A stretch of 64,000 bases of DNA from Hemicentrotus pulcherrimus (GCA_003118195.1 BEXV01000223.1:134211-198210); one strand, 5' to 3'. Shown: positions 26,001 to 36,128, numbered from the stretch's first letter. Notes: generated from the letters alone by a model not told the origin. Made by a program: numbers and translations.

Positions 26001-29000
26001 AAGTTTGTCTATTGGTGTAGTCCTTTCTTTGCATACCTCTGAGCTCTGCTACCCAACCTGCATAAACCCACTCACAATCTACAGGTAGGTAATTAGCCTG
26101 TCTCCAAAAACACAATGCTGCACATATTAATAATCATTATTTTGTTTGTTGTTATTTCTGTACAGGTTGCTCTGCTAGAGTTGGACAAGGAGCTGGTACG
26201 ATTAGAGCTAGCTGATGCTGAGTATGTCAAAGTCGCATTGGCTAAAGACTTCAACTTCTATGACTCCTTCCATCTCTCTCCACTCAAGGTATGTAGCATT
26301 CATTGAATAATAGAACATATATTTGATTTTCTAGCTGGTTTGGCAACTAACACTGTCCAATCCAGTATCGCAGTGTCAGTGTCATATTCAGAAGATACGT
26401 ATTTTGTTGATTTTGCTGTAGATATATATTTCATTACTATATGTCGGTAAAATCTTTAATTTGACTAATTTACAAAATGCTGTTTTTAATGATAGTTTGT
26501 GTGGACTATGGTGCTAGATGAAGAGAATATATCTATAGCGAGTTCTCTCTCTCTCTCTCTCTCTCTCCATCTCTCTATCTTTCTCCTACTCCTTTTATTT
26601 TTCTTTCCAATCAATGATCAGACTAAAGAATACTTTGTATTTCTAATCTGTCATAGATCCATGTGAGTTTCTCCCTATCTGAGACCGGTAAGGAGGACAA
26701 GTCTCTGCTGAATGCTCGGGCCAACGCTCGTCAAAACGCCCTCAATCTCTTACTGCAGAGTGTCGGGGTCACCTTGACCAATGTGGATGATGTCATCTTC
26801 AAGTGAGTACTATTAGGATCAGGAGGGTCCCCTAGGGTTATATGATTAAAATAATGATTTAGATTCTATAAAAAATGTAAATTGTGAAATTTAGAAAAAC
26901 AGACGTCAAGTGAAGATTGTATTAGAGATGGAGAAGGAAAAAGGAACTGAATAATGTTGAGAAGCATCCATTTATAAACGATTTTCAAACAATTCAAATG
27001 ATTTGTTTGGATCCCTTCATTTGAATATGATTTTATAAATCTTATCACCAATCAGGCTTGGTTTCTTTGAGAGAGAGTAACAGTTCTACAGCCCAGAGCA
27101 GCTATCGTCTGAGGTAGTACGTCATTACTCCAACCAGGCCATCAAACAGCTCTATGTTCTTGTGCTTGGTCTTGATGTGATTGGCAATCCATTTGGTTTT
27201 GTCAGGGGAGTAGGGACAGGTGTCAAGGACCTCTTCTATGAGCCTTACCAGGTCAGTCCTTCTCTTTCACTAACATTTATTTGATTTTCTTGCCAAACTT
27301 GTTTTTATTGTAACAGAGTATGTTTAGACAACTAATAATACAGTAAGTCTTACTATGTTCTGTTTGTTTGTTTTTTCGAATGATTTGAAGGCTTTTCCAT
27401 AGATTCCTTATTCACAAAGTTTTTGTCTTCAAATTATTTAATTGGTGACAACTGTCCTAAGCCTGTTGATAAAGGCTCAGTTAGGTTTTAGATGATTTTT
27501 CTGTTCGTATCAATGTCTGTTTTATAATCTTTTTACAGTTCAAGTGAATTTGGATTAATTGTGTTTGTTAACTGTTGATGCTGAATCATTGATGAATGAT
27601 GTAACTGAACAATCTCTTCCTTTTTTTAATCAGGGTATCGTACAAGGTCCAGAGGAGTTTGCTGAGGGGGTTGCTCTTGGCATGAGGAGTCTCTTTGGCC
27701 ATGCAGTTGGTATGTACAACGTGTTTCAATTAATCAAGGAAATCATACAGGAAGAATGATTTAGCCTTTGTCCTTCTTTTTTTCCATTTGAAGTACATAC
27801 CTCTTTACAGAGTATTATAGTACTTTACTGGGGTGTGTGCAGGTGGACCATTACACCGGGTTTTCCCCCTACTCTTATACAAATAGTGCAGTGGGTTCTT
27901 AACGTGCAAAGGTAGTGACTCTTCTCTACACGGGACCTCCATTTAACGTCCTATCCGAGGGACGGAGCATTTTCCACTCAACATATCCTGCGTCTATGAA
28001 CAAGGGGAGGGGCACGTTAACACACAACGCAGGCTTCAGTCATCCGCCTGGGTGGGATTCGAACCCAGGATCTTTGGTTCGACAGGCAGATGCTTTACCG
28101 ACTGAGCCAACTCGCCTCCTTCATATTGGCAACACTTTATGTTTCTCTTCCACTGTTCACAATATCCTGATAAAATTATATGAATGTATTAGACATAAAT
28201 TCATGTTTTCGCAATTCAAATAATCTTATTTGTTCTTTCCTAGAAATATGTATTTCTACAAACAATATTCTACTGTGCCGTAAGGTGAACAGGACTAATG
28301 CATTGATTTTGCTCTTTCTGCTTAGTAATTGTAAAGATTTGTGGACCCAAGCAAACTGGTTCCTTTTCATGGAATACTACTTCTGTTATTGTCTTCCAGT
28401 GATATGATACAGTACGTGTTTCGTTTGATTTCAGGTGGAGCAGCAGGGGCTGTATCTCGCATCACAGGAACACTGGGGAAAGGACTGGCAGCACTCACCA
28501 TGGATGAAGACTACAAGCGAAAGAGACAACAAGCTATCAACCAAAGACCTGCTACATTCCAAGAGGGTCTAGCCAGAGGTGGCAAGGGTCTAGTTATGGT
28601 AAGTAGGAATACACACTGGGAGGAAGGGGGGGGGGTCAGAAGGACAAAAATGTACCACCAAAAACTAAAAAATATTTTAAAATGAGAGAGAGAGAGAGAG
28701 AGAAGTTATCAATGTTTGCCAGTAAAGCACATATACACATGTACAAATTACTGCACATTTTTTCTTATGTGTATCAAACATGCCAGATTTGATTTGGTGT
28801 AACTGCCTCCCTCCCTCCAAATATGCTCCTTGAATGATTTAAATGAAAATTTAAATGATAAAATAAAGTATGTAATGGAAATGAATCTAAGATGATGATG
28901 ATATGTGTACAAAATTGTTGTGTACATGTATGAAATATCAAGTAATATTTGTGTGTTGATGATATTTTACAGGGTTTCTATGAAGGTGTGAGTGGTGTCG

Positions 29001-31834
29001 TGAAGAAACCATTTGAAGGGGCCAAGAAGGAAGGTGCTAAAGGCTTCTTCAAGGGTGTAGGCAAAGGTCTAGCTGGGGTCGTAGCCAAGCCTACTGGAGG
29101 TATCATTGACTTTGCCAGCGGTACCTTTGAAGGTATAAGAAGGTAAGATCTGGCAGGAAATTGAGTTTTCAATCTCTGCAATAAAGAGTTTATGTTTTTT
29201 AGTAACTTTGCTGACAAAGATTTATAGTGCAGTATAAAAAAAAAAAAAATCATGTTTACCTTTCATTTTCTTTATATCAACAATAGCTATTTGATCTATG
29301 TTAATCAATATTATGAATAAGCTCAATTATATTGAGTGCAATCAGTGACTTGCTCAAAACCCATAGTTTGTCATTGTGTCATTGATATGTTTGTCTAAAA
29401 GAAAAAGCTCCCCCCCCCCAAAAAAAAAATGTCACATTTGAGAAGGTTAAGAACCAAACCACAATAACAATTGTCTTTGTCTGCAGGGTTGTAGAATCCG
29501 AGGTAGAGATTCGCAAGCTGCGTGAGCCTCGCTACATTGGTGCAGACGGTATCATTAGGGCGTACAACAAGTCTATGGCTCTGGGCAACTCTCTCCTTCT
29601 ACAGGTGGACAAAGGGAAGTACGCCCACACGGAGGACTATGTTGCTCACATGCAGGTCACTGCAGACAAGAAGAGCTACATCCTAGCAACAGACAAGTAA
29701 GCTACGTTATCTTTCAAAGTGAAAAAAAACCATTGATGTATAGACTCGAGAGATGTTGTCTAAATTTTTTTTTTCTTCCTCGTTTGAAATTTCGGCACAG
29801 GAATTCTGAGCATTCTTCGTCACGTTTTTTGTTTTATGCATTGGTAATGATGAACCTGGGAATGACCTTCCGTTATGTACTGGATGGTGGTCCTGGATTA
29901 CATCCTCTGAAATTGACAACTTGAATTTTTAACGAGATTGTCCTTCTAAACATATTCATGAAGTCCATCTGTTTGCCTCATTTCCATCACTTCATGAAGT
30001 ACTTCGGAAAAGCTAGATATTAGAATCTAAACTAAATATTATTTCCGGTATTATGTAATTGGTGTCACCTGTGCCTGGAAGGCAAAAAGCAAACTGAATC
30101 TCTGTAACCCTTAGTTAACTGATTTGTTTAATTAAGTCGAGTGGACTTGTTCATACTAGAACTTCTTTACAATGTCATTTGCTTTTTGCTTCACTTCATT
30201 CCAATCTATGCTTTTATAGTTATAGCAATCAAATGCGGACCAAATGTTTGAGACTTGAGCATACCTCATCTTGGGGTTCAAGATAGCAATACTGTTTGGT
30301 TAACATATCCTCTGTGTTCACCGACCAAACTTATTGGGTACTGTATAGACAAATCAGCAGTTATCTGTCTTATTTGGTTGCCATGGTATATAATATCATT
30401 CTGTTACATTTTCATGCTTTGTTAGACGTGTGATCTACACTTCTCGTGGAGAAATGCTTGGCCAGTGGGACATTGATTTTGAGTTCATGTACATCAACCT
30501 CAAAGAACTACCAAAAGTCACTGAAAAGGGTATTCTCATTGAACCTAAGGTACGTCAAGTCAAGTCATTCATGCAAACTGCACAAGGGCCTAAAAGTACC
30601 ATTAATGTTTATGGCATGTATAATTTGACATCAAAGCCACCATTACAGTATTTTGTAAAAGATATTTTGAAAACATATTTCTATGTTGTTAAAGATTATG
30701 AAAACTCAAAAGATTTTATTTTAAGTGGTTCTTCAAGTTTTAGTTTTTATTTCTTGAATGTTTTTGAAATATGTATGCTTATGAGAAGTCAATCTGTTAT
30801 ACATGGGTTGAGACAGTATTAGATATAACGGCTCAAATTATCTTTTTAATAAACTAGTATTTATTAAATCAGTGGCTTGAACTCTTAACCCGGTTTTTGG
30901 AAGTCCTTTGATAGCAACAAATGTGTGATGGTGCTCTCAATGGTATATCTTATCTTTTCAAAAGACTAAAAGTTGTTTCGGGTGCCAGATAGCGTTTAAG
31001 GGTATTCAATCAAATGAAAATTTCTGACAGAGATATATACCAGTATACCCTTTATATCTGTACACATGAATTTATTTGGTAGTTGGTTTGGTAGAGGCTT
31101 AGGAAGTCTTATTAGACCACCAGTATGTTCATTATGTAATTATGTAATTTGTTTATTTTGATATATACATATATTTTGCTTTTAGGAGAAGGAAGCACCC
31201 AAAAAGGGTCCACTTGGTAGAGGGTTTGGTAGAGGCTTAGGAAGTCTGATCAGAGGCAAACAAGGATCTGGCAAGATGGTTCACATCCTGGATCAGAAGA
31301 CTGCTGAGGTATGTATCTATCAGTACAATCAAACTATTAGGCTATCAAAACATCGTCTTTTTTCATATTTATGCTATTATTCTGCTATAAGAATGAAATG
31401 TGTTTATGAACAAAGTCAGCAAGTTCTTCTTATATAAACACAATAAACAAAAACATCAGCCAGTATATCTCTGTCTGTCCGTCTGTTTGTCTGATGATTA
31501 ATATCTTCATGTATGTAATTCTGTCACTAGTGCTGTCTATTCTTAAGTTTTGAGTGGCATGGAAAAATGGATTTCTCAAACAAGAATATGGTACCTCTAA
31601 TTTACTCTTAAAAATGGAAATTTATATACCTTTACGTAAATTTGATTCGTTCTATAAAGTAAGGAAATCATGAAGAGACAAACAAACGCTTTGTTGATCG
31701 GTAATATCATTGTTCTTTACCCTTAATCTATATCTCTCTCTCTCTCTCTCTTTTTATTTATTTTTTGAATATGTGTACAGGTGTTTGTATCCAAGCTTCA
31801 TTTTGCCATAGCAAAGGCAACCAACGCGATATGA
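1..31834 (+). CDS. VPS13: VPS13 (VPS13A/C type), 3' half, 36 exons
   Basis: Bridge-like lipid transfer protein that moves phospholipids between organelles at membrane contact sites. I chained 36 exons by GT-AG sites and phase; they sum to 5,102 nt, i.e. 2 leading bases, 1,699 codons and a stop. The product resembles VPS13A/VPS13C along its whole length: WDVKHLK, KDWSS and WEPLIE early, then [44 protein letters not shown] and KPTGGIID. The N-terminal chorein domain lies upstream of the window. The mid-protein adaptor-binding region, the C-terminal VPS13 domain, the ATG2-like C region and the PH-like end are present. It ends before a tail-to-tail EPC gene. Exon 29 contains an in-frame TAA, so this allele or assembly may be broken. 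Which vertebrate paralogue is closest is not resolved; it may predate the A/C split. Confidence 0.93.
3376..3665 (-). mobile_element. MITE copy 1 (fold-back, about 300 bp family)
   Basis: This block aligns nearly end to end with the reverse complement of 23719-24020, including internal motifs such as AAATTCCACATCAAGAACAT and AATCAACATTTTATGCC. The right end retains the terminal inverted repeat (ATCTTTGTGAAACACCCCC). The left end has lost about 20 bp and starts near the exon 6 donor. It has no coding capacity, as expected for a non-autonomous DNA transposon. Confidence 0.75.
5046..5215 (+). mobile_element. Possible tRNA-derived SINE remnant
   Basis: CTCAGCTGTAGA followed about 40 bp later by GGTCCTGGGTTCAAAACC resembles pol III A- and B-box sequences of a tRNA-derived SINE head, with an unrelated body after it. 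The fit is weaker than at 28050-28116. It lies in VPS13 intron 8. Confidence 0.45.
8190..11092 (+). CDS. VPS13: VPS13 exons 13-17 (adaptor-binding region)
   Basis: Exons at 8190-8321, 8779-8865, 9253-9459, 10166-10261 and 10988-11092 encode fragment residues 589-797. Readable pieces are [48 protein letters not shown] and [13 protein letters not shown]. The repeated pattern of an LxNLLPxPIxY or [11 protein letters not shown] strand is characteristic of the VPS13 adaptor-binding repeats, which recognise Pro-X-Pro adaptors in yeast. All junctions are phase 0. The following intron (11093-17468) is by far the largest of the gene. Confidence 0.9.
11093..17468 (+). other. 6.4-kb VPS13 intron 17, no gene seen
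   Basis: The stretch runs from the exon 17 donor (GTGAGC) to the exon 18 acceptor (TTATAG). The flanking protein pieces, ending KDYE and starting ISVQIKLSN, join directly as in human VPS13A (family knowledge), so no coding exon is missing. The sequence is AT-rich and contains homopolymer G and T runs, a short (TG)n tract near 16374 and an assembly gap. I see no convincing coding region or structured RNA. Confidence 0.75.
12692..12749. other. Assembly gap of 58 N
   Basis: Fifty-eight N bases lie between a long T run and a G run. This is an unresolved homopolymer-flanked gap inside VPS13 intron 17. Single-N gaps also occur at 42246 (after a C run) and 50750 (after a G run). The assembly therefore breaks at homopolymers, which bears on the EPC duplication next to 42246. 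Confidence 0.99.
17469..23680 (+). CDS. VPS13: VPS13 exons 18-24 (adaptor-binding / SHR-BD region)
   Basis: Exons at 17469-17612, 18127-18255, 19272-19405, 20117-20243, 22331-22453, 22930-23042 and 23521-23680 encode fragment residues 798-1107. Diagnostic strings are [93 protein letters not shown] and [15 protein letters not shown]. They match the SHR-BD/adaptor-binding segment of VPS13A/C in order. Exon 19 is preceded by about 100 bp of CT-rich tract. A partial copy of exon 20 lies in the next intron. Introns here hold SINE, MITE and fold-back elements, listed separately. Confidence 0.92.
17999..18105 (+). repeat. (CT)n and pyrimidine-rich tract before exon 19
   Basis: A CT dinucleotide run of about 26 bp is followed by a nearly pure pyrimidine stretch that ends about 20 bp before the exon 19 acceptor. 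It may act as an extended polypyrimidine tract. Confidence 0.9.
18561..18953. mobile_element. Fold-back element with GCGTTTATCGA ends
   Basis: The left end GGTTGCGTTTATCGA and the right end TCGATAAACGCGCCC are inverted repeats. Internal GATAAACGC sub-repeats occur at about 18727 and 18842. CATA flanks both sides and may be a short target duplication. There is no coding capacity. It lies in VPS13 intron 19. Confidence 0.6.
19498..19587 (+). pseudogene. Partial copy of VPS13 exon 20 in the next intron
   Basis: About 90 bp repeat the 3' part of exon 20. The copy reads [20 protein letters not shown] against [20 protein letters not shown] in the exon, with no stop in that frame. The exon's splice donor is not preserved at the same place (CACAGTGATG instead of CACAGTTGTAAG) and the exon's 5' part is absent. 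It is probably a decayed local duplication; a rarely used alternative exon cannot be excluded. Confidence 0.7.
20039..20066. repeat. (AT)n microsatellite
   Basis: About 14 AT units lie 50 bp upstream of VPS13 exon 21. Confidence 0.95.
22646..22870 (-). mobile_element. SINE body copy A
   Basis: The motifs GTGTGCAGGTGGACCA and CTATCCGAGGGACCGAG, plus TTTTCCACT, recur in the same order at 27840-27990, so this is a second copy of the same repeat family. The tRNA-like head seen at 28050-28116 is missing here. The left part (GTCACCTGTGC, AATCTCTGTAA) recurs again near 30060. It lies in VPS13 intron 22. Confidence 0.7.
23719..24020 (+). mobile_element. MITE copy 2, both terminal inverted repeats
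   Basis: The element begins GGGTGTTTCACAAAGATC and ends with the inverse GATCTTTGTGAAACACCC. The sub-terminal parts also pair (AAGTTGAACTT and AAGTCCAACTTAGAGTTAAG). It lies in intron 24 of VPS13, in the opposite orientation to copy 1. No transposase is encoded. Confidence 0.8.
24527..26802 (+). CDS. VPS13: VPS13 exons 25-28 (C-terminal VPS13 domain)
   Basis: Exons at 24527-24743, 25257-25432, 26166-26288 and 26657-26802 encode fragment residues 1108-1328. Readable pieces include [55 protein letters not shown] and [18 protein letters not shown]. The order is that of the VPS13 C-terminal domain, which packs beside the ATG2-like C region (family knowledge). Phases are 0-1, 1-0, 0-0 and 0-2. 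A (CT)n tract precedes exon 28. Confidence 0.92.
26544..26567 (+). repeat. (CT)n microsatellite before exon 28
   Basis: A TCTC run lies about 90 bp upstream of the exon 28 acceptor. Confidence 0.9.
27056..27251 (+). CDS. VPS13: VPS13 exon 29 with in-frame TAA
   Basis: Exon 28 ends in AA and this exon supplies the third base. The reading is KLGFFERE, stop, [23 protein letters not shown], and on to LFYEPYQ. The TAA is at 27078-27080 and sits where VPS13A has a tyrosine in its FELNYQF segment, so one base in the third codon position would explain it. Everything after it is well conserved and in frame. A second acceptor-like AG at 27090-27091 would start the exon at 27092 in the same frame and drop twelve codons including the stop. 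Sequencing error, a null allele and alternative splicing are all possible. Confidence 0.88.
27634..29696 (+). CDS. VPS13: VPS13 exons 30-33 (ATG2-like C region)
   Basis: Exons at 27634-27709, 28435-28598, 28973-29142 and 29487-29696 encode fragment residues 1394-1600. The segment has the glycine-rich amphipathic helices typical of VPS13/ATG2 C regions: [84 protein letters not shown] and [17 protein letters not shown]. In the family these helices bind lipid droplets or mitochondria. The codon split over the exon 30/31 junction (G then GT) restores glycine. A complete-looking SINE lies in the intron between exons 30 and 31. Confidence 0.94.
27826..28120 (-). mobile_element. tRNA-derived SINE copy B with intact head
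   Basis: On the minus strand the element starts GGCGAGTTGGCTCAGTCGG (A box TGGCTCAGTCGG) and has a perfect B box, GGTTCGAATCC, about 35 bp later. The body shared with copy A follows. The tRNA-like part is 28050-28116. The acceptor stem does not pair, so it is not a functional tRNA gene. It lies in VPS13 intron 30. Confidence 0.85.
28684..28703. repeat. (AG)n microsatellite
   Basis: Ten AG units lie 85 bp after exon 31, in the following intron. Confidence 0.9.
30056..30125 (-). mobile_element. SINE fragment copy C
   Basis: GGTGTCACCTGTGC, then AATCTCTGTAA and TAACTGATT, match the left part of copy A at 22650-22730. It is a short fragment in VPS13 intron 33. Confidence 0.55.
30426..31834 (+). 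CDS. VPS13: VPS13 exons 34-36, PH-like end and stop
   Basis: Exons at 30426-30549, 31186-31308 and 31781-31834 encode the last 100 residues. [20 protein letters not shown] matches the PH-like C terminus of VPS13A/C, followed by a basic glycine-rich insert ([14 protein letters not shown]) and a final helix ending AIAKATNAI. The TGA is at 31832-31834. In the family this domain contributes to organelle targeting. A (CT)n tract lies 30 bp before exon 36, and a partial copy of exon 35 sits just upstream of it in the preceding intron. Confidence 0.88.
31072..31118 (+). pseudogene. Partial copy of VPS13 exon 35
   Basis: GGTTTGGTAGAGGCTTAGGA occurs here and again in exon 35 at about 31214-31240, with flanking similarity on both sides (TTGGTAGxxG before, AGTCT(T/G)AT(T/C)AGA after). 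This is a short duplicated exon fragment 110 bp upstream of the real exon. It lacks its own splice sites. Confidence 0.7.
31733..31752 (+). repeat. (CT)n tract before exon 36
   Basis: A CT run of about 20 bp is followed by T-rich sequence and then the exon 36 acceptor at 31780. It may strengthen the polypyrimidine tract of a 54-bp terminal coding exon. Confidence 0.85.
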
Positions 31835-34800
31835 GCTACCAAGTCCAGTAAGCCCATGGGGAGTGAGTGTACAGCAAGCTCTATATTTTGCATCTACAAT
31901 ATTACCATGAGAACATGTAAAGTGGTATGTTTTGTTACTGTTTGCATAGCCCAACATGTACATACCTGTAGTTCTTTCATAGTTCTCGTTTTTTTAAAAG
32001 GTATGCGAACATGTAAGGTATAGTGGTTAGACGTTATATCAATTCTCATGCAATTAGTAATGTACTATATTTGAACCACTGTGATTGCTTAATTCATAAA
32101 ATAAAGGCTTATAATCAGAGTTGTTGTAAAGCAAGAGAAAGAAAAGGTGTTTCGTGTCCCAGTCATTCAGTCAGTCAGACTGCAAATATTTTATTCCAGA
32201 ATTATACATTTGTATTTCCTGCTTTCTTTTGTGCTCATAAATGCTTGCTACATTGTGTCCCAATTTCTAGCATACTAGCTGGTGAAATGGGAAATAGGTA
32301 GTACATTGCTTTTGTCTACCTTGTGTTGAGGCTTGCATTTGATTTGAAGGAATGATAGTTTAATGTTAAGATCATTTCAATGGCTTCAAATGTAATTGAG
32401 AGACATGTTGTATCTTAATCTTGGGACTGTAAGGTACCCTGTATTTACATGATGGTATTTGATAATGTTAATGAATTTTAGAACAAGTTATATGTCTCTC
32501 ATGGTGGTTTTATTTGTTATAATGAATTTCTTTACAAGTACAGGTTCTTGTTGAACATTTCAGTGATTTTTCTTTTCCTGAGTTCTTGCCTTCCAAATCT
32601 TTTATTACCTGTGACAAAGTACTAAAAGTACTCACAATAGAGAAATAATTTTTCAATTCTACACCAGTTCTGAAATTTTGGTAACAAATGTATGAGAGAT
32701 AATCAGAGAATTGCCATAAATAGATAAGAATATATCAGAGTTGAAATTGGCATATGATGCTGTAACTTTAGAAAGTTTGAAACTACAACATCTATAAAAA
32801 AATCTGTTTGAGGCTGATACTCAAAACTCAACAGTACTAACAACTATAAAATGGTACAATGTTTCACTTTTAAAGTGAATATCTTTTCTTTCTTTTTTTT
32901 TTTACTTTAAAAAAAGGGTGTGAGAATAACTTATGAATGTCACCTGTAGGATTGAAGATGATGGGTCAATTTGTAATGCTCTTACTATGTACAGTAATGT
33001 ATCCTCATCAATTAAGTAAAAGTGTGATGTTTCTCTGCTAAAATGTTATGTTTGAGGAAAAATGATTTTATCTGTTTTACACTAAAGTGTAAATACATCA
33101 ATTCTTTTTGCTAAAACACTTCATGAATGTGTAGATGGAATGTGAAAAAAAAAGATGCTTTTTGTAAAAGTTGATGAAAAGATGGGAAAATTGAAGGGGT
33201 AAAATACATATTTTCATCTTTTTCTTGTTTTAATTCATGTACAGATTTGTATGAGGGCACAACACGATCCCAAAGTTTACTTTGGCATATTTTTAGCTTG
33301 CTTCTTTTGAGATTGTACAATGTGTTTTCTTTCTTCTAGTAATACTAGGTGTAGATTTTATAGTTTGATTTTTGTATGTCTTTTGTATCATGAATGGCCA
33401 TGATCATGTTTTTGTTTTTCATATTGTGTTTATATGATTTGTGATCATTTGTTTTATGTTTTCTCTGAAATATTTGTTTGTTCTTGACCAACTTTTTAGG
33501 ATTAGATCATTACACTTTTCTCAGCATATTCAATATAAAATTCTTCATCATCTAGTATGACTTTCTTACAGCACTTTTTACAAGGCTCTATAATAAATCT
33601 GCCCTGTAAATAAGAAAGGGTACTTTTTGAATGGGTACAATCTTGGAAGTGTAAAAGTGGATTTGCAATAATGTTGCATCCAGCAAATAGATGTTAATAG
33701 TTATCATTTTGAATGCACGACATACTAATCCACTTGGTGCAACATAATGAATAGCATGTTGACATTTATAAATGCATTGATATATTCACAATGCACGTTT
33801 AATAGTTTCATTATAGAGGTGTAAGGAATGTAAAGAACTAAATCTAGAATTGCATTTTATATCAGTGATTCTGATTTCTAATACATTCCTAGTTTTAAGT
33901 AAATTTGATTTAATATGATTGTTAGATGAACCCAATTTTGCTGTAAGCTGGCAAGTAAAAATAATGAGGTTTTGTATATCTTGTTTAAAGACAGTCAAGT
34001 TCAAAGGACTTGCTATAAAGCAATTTAAATATAATGGAAAGGTGAGATAAATGTGGTGTTGCAGTGATGTGCAATTTTTATGAATTTGAAATTGCTGTTG
34101 TGTTTTATTTTGTAATGTAAGTTTATTTGCCACTCCTGAAATGTATTTTCACTATGACAGACATTGTATAGTGTTGGAAAGGGTAAAAGGGTGGGACAAA
34201 AATGATTTGATTGATCCCAAACCCTGAAAATTTCATGCTAGAAGTTAGATTTAATGTTCATTGTTAGGATTTACCATTCATTGATTAATATCTTTTGTTG
34301 TTTGATATGCGCAAGTCTAATGGATGGCATTCTTTCTTGAAATAGAATTCACAGATAAAGGTTTTATTCCTGTAGGAATTTTCAAAGGAGAACAGTGTAT
34401 ATACAAAGGAGAAAACAAGTCATTTCAGCTAGCTGAATAGGGTACCCTAATGTCTTTTGCTAAAGCTTTTGACAGGCATGTGTGATCACCAAGAGAAAAG
34501 CATATTAAAAAATTCCATGATCTATTTAGTAGTCTGGAGTGACACTGTATTTTCAAGTAATGAATAGAAGCACTGCTCTCTTTTCTTTTAAATGGGGAAG
34601 AGAATTTCAGTGAAAAACAAAGGAATGTCTTTGTCATTTCAATTTCGGAGGAAAATAAAACGTTGCACATGTATTGATGAATTCAAATGAATGTTATTGT
34701 CCAGTTTTTTGTTCATGTTTTCATATTGGATGGAAGGATTGGAAGAAAAGCTCTAGTCAGAAAGAAGTTAATCAGCTACTCCTGCAGTAGCAACTATACC

Positions 34801-35986
34801 TAGGCAGTACCATGGTAACTAAATAAAATACTGTTCCTATTTGGTCTTGTTAAGAGTTCAATGTCATGAGCTAAAAAAAATCTTTTTATTACCCCATGAA
34901 ATATTCATTTGTAAGAATGCCCATCAGTATATTTGATCCTTGATTCTTCAATAAATGAAGATCATTTAATGTGAACATTTAATGTGAAAATATTATGTTG
35001 AACTTGATTTTTCTGTGAACAGTAGGCCAAATGTACTAACATCTAACATGCCACTTTCAAACCTCAATGTTCAAATATCACACATCAATACTCCATTATA
35101 CAACCAATAACATCATGACAAGCTTATCATTTTTTCAATTTCAAGTGCCAATTCTTCACTTTGTTTTAATTCATTTGAATATTGGGTTCACAGTGTTTCA
35201 AGATTCACTGAAAATATATATTTTTTCTTGAAAATCCTCAGTTCTGACTTCTCCCATTTATTTAATTTGAACGGTCAAAAACTTGATTCCATATAATATG
35301 CCATGGACACACGGGTCAGAAGCTTTAACGATATTCATTTAGCCCCGACAACATGGTAGCAAGAACTAGTTTTTTTGTTAGGAATACAAATTATATGAAG
35401 ACATTTACATAGCTGTTTTTACTACCATATTGCTACAGTTAATGTCTGCTGATATTAAAGCAAATGAATATTTCACTACAGCCAACCACCTTCACACTAC
35501 AACCATATTTAGTTTGCACATAAGTTTTGTCATGTTTCTTTTAAAAGATAATGGGAGAATAGTTACTGAATTCTAATAGGTACATCTGTTGGATACCAAT
35601 AATTGGCTTTAGCTGCAAAAGCATTTTATTTTGGTTCCCTTTTAAAACCCAGAATATTTCAAAAGTACTATTTCCATTCTTTACTTTTCCTTCAAAAGGG
35701 CCAACCCTTTTGCAATTGTATTGCTAAACGTAAGATGTTACTGCTCTAACTTTCACATATGTAGCAAACATGTGTTACTAAAACTACACACAAACATGTT
35801 TTTAGGACTTCATCTATTGCTTTATAGTGCCAAATACAAGACATCATAGTAAGTTTGTTACAAACATATTAGTAGAAAAACTTCCATTAAAAGGGCATTT
35901 GCTTTACCAACATATATTTTTGGTATTTTTGTTTTTCCATATATTCACATTTAGAGTTATAGAACTGACAATGAAAATAAACCCAA

Positions 35987-36128
35987 GGGCCCGAATTCAC
36001 AAAGGAGGTTTGTCGACAAACCTTGGTTTTCGTACGTCATATGACGCGTTTTACGCGTGTTTTACAAACCTGGTTTGTAAAGAACAAAAGGAGGTTTGAG
36101 CTCAAACCTTGGTTTGTGAATTCTGGCC
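35987..36128. mobile_element. 142-bp palindromic element
   Basis: The ends are GGGCCCGAATTCACAAAG and its imperfect inverse TTTGTGAATTCTGGCC. Inside, GGAGGTTTG and CAAACCTTGG motifs form further inverted repeats around a CGTACGTCATATGACGCG core. Such compact fold-backs are typical of small MITEs or foldback repeats. Confidence 0.65.

Noticed and set aside
28050..28116. Functional tRNA gene on the minus strand
   Set aside because: A and B boxes are perfect, but the acceptor stem does not pair and the sequence continues into a repeat body shared with 22646-22870, so it is a SINE head.
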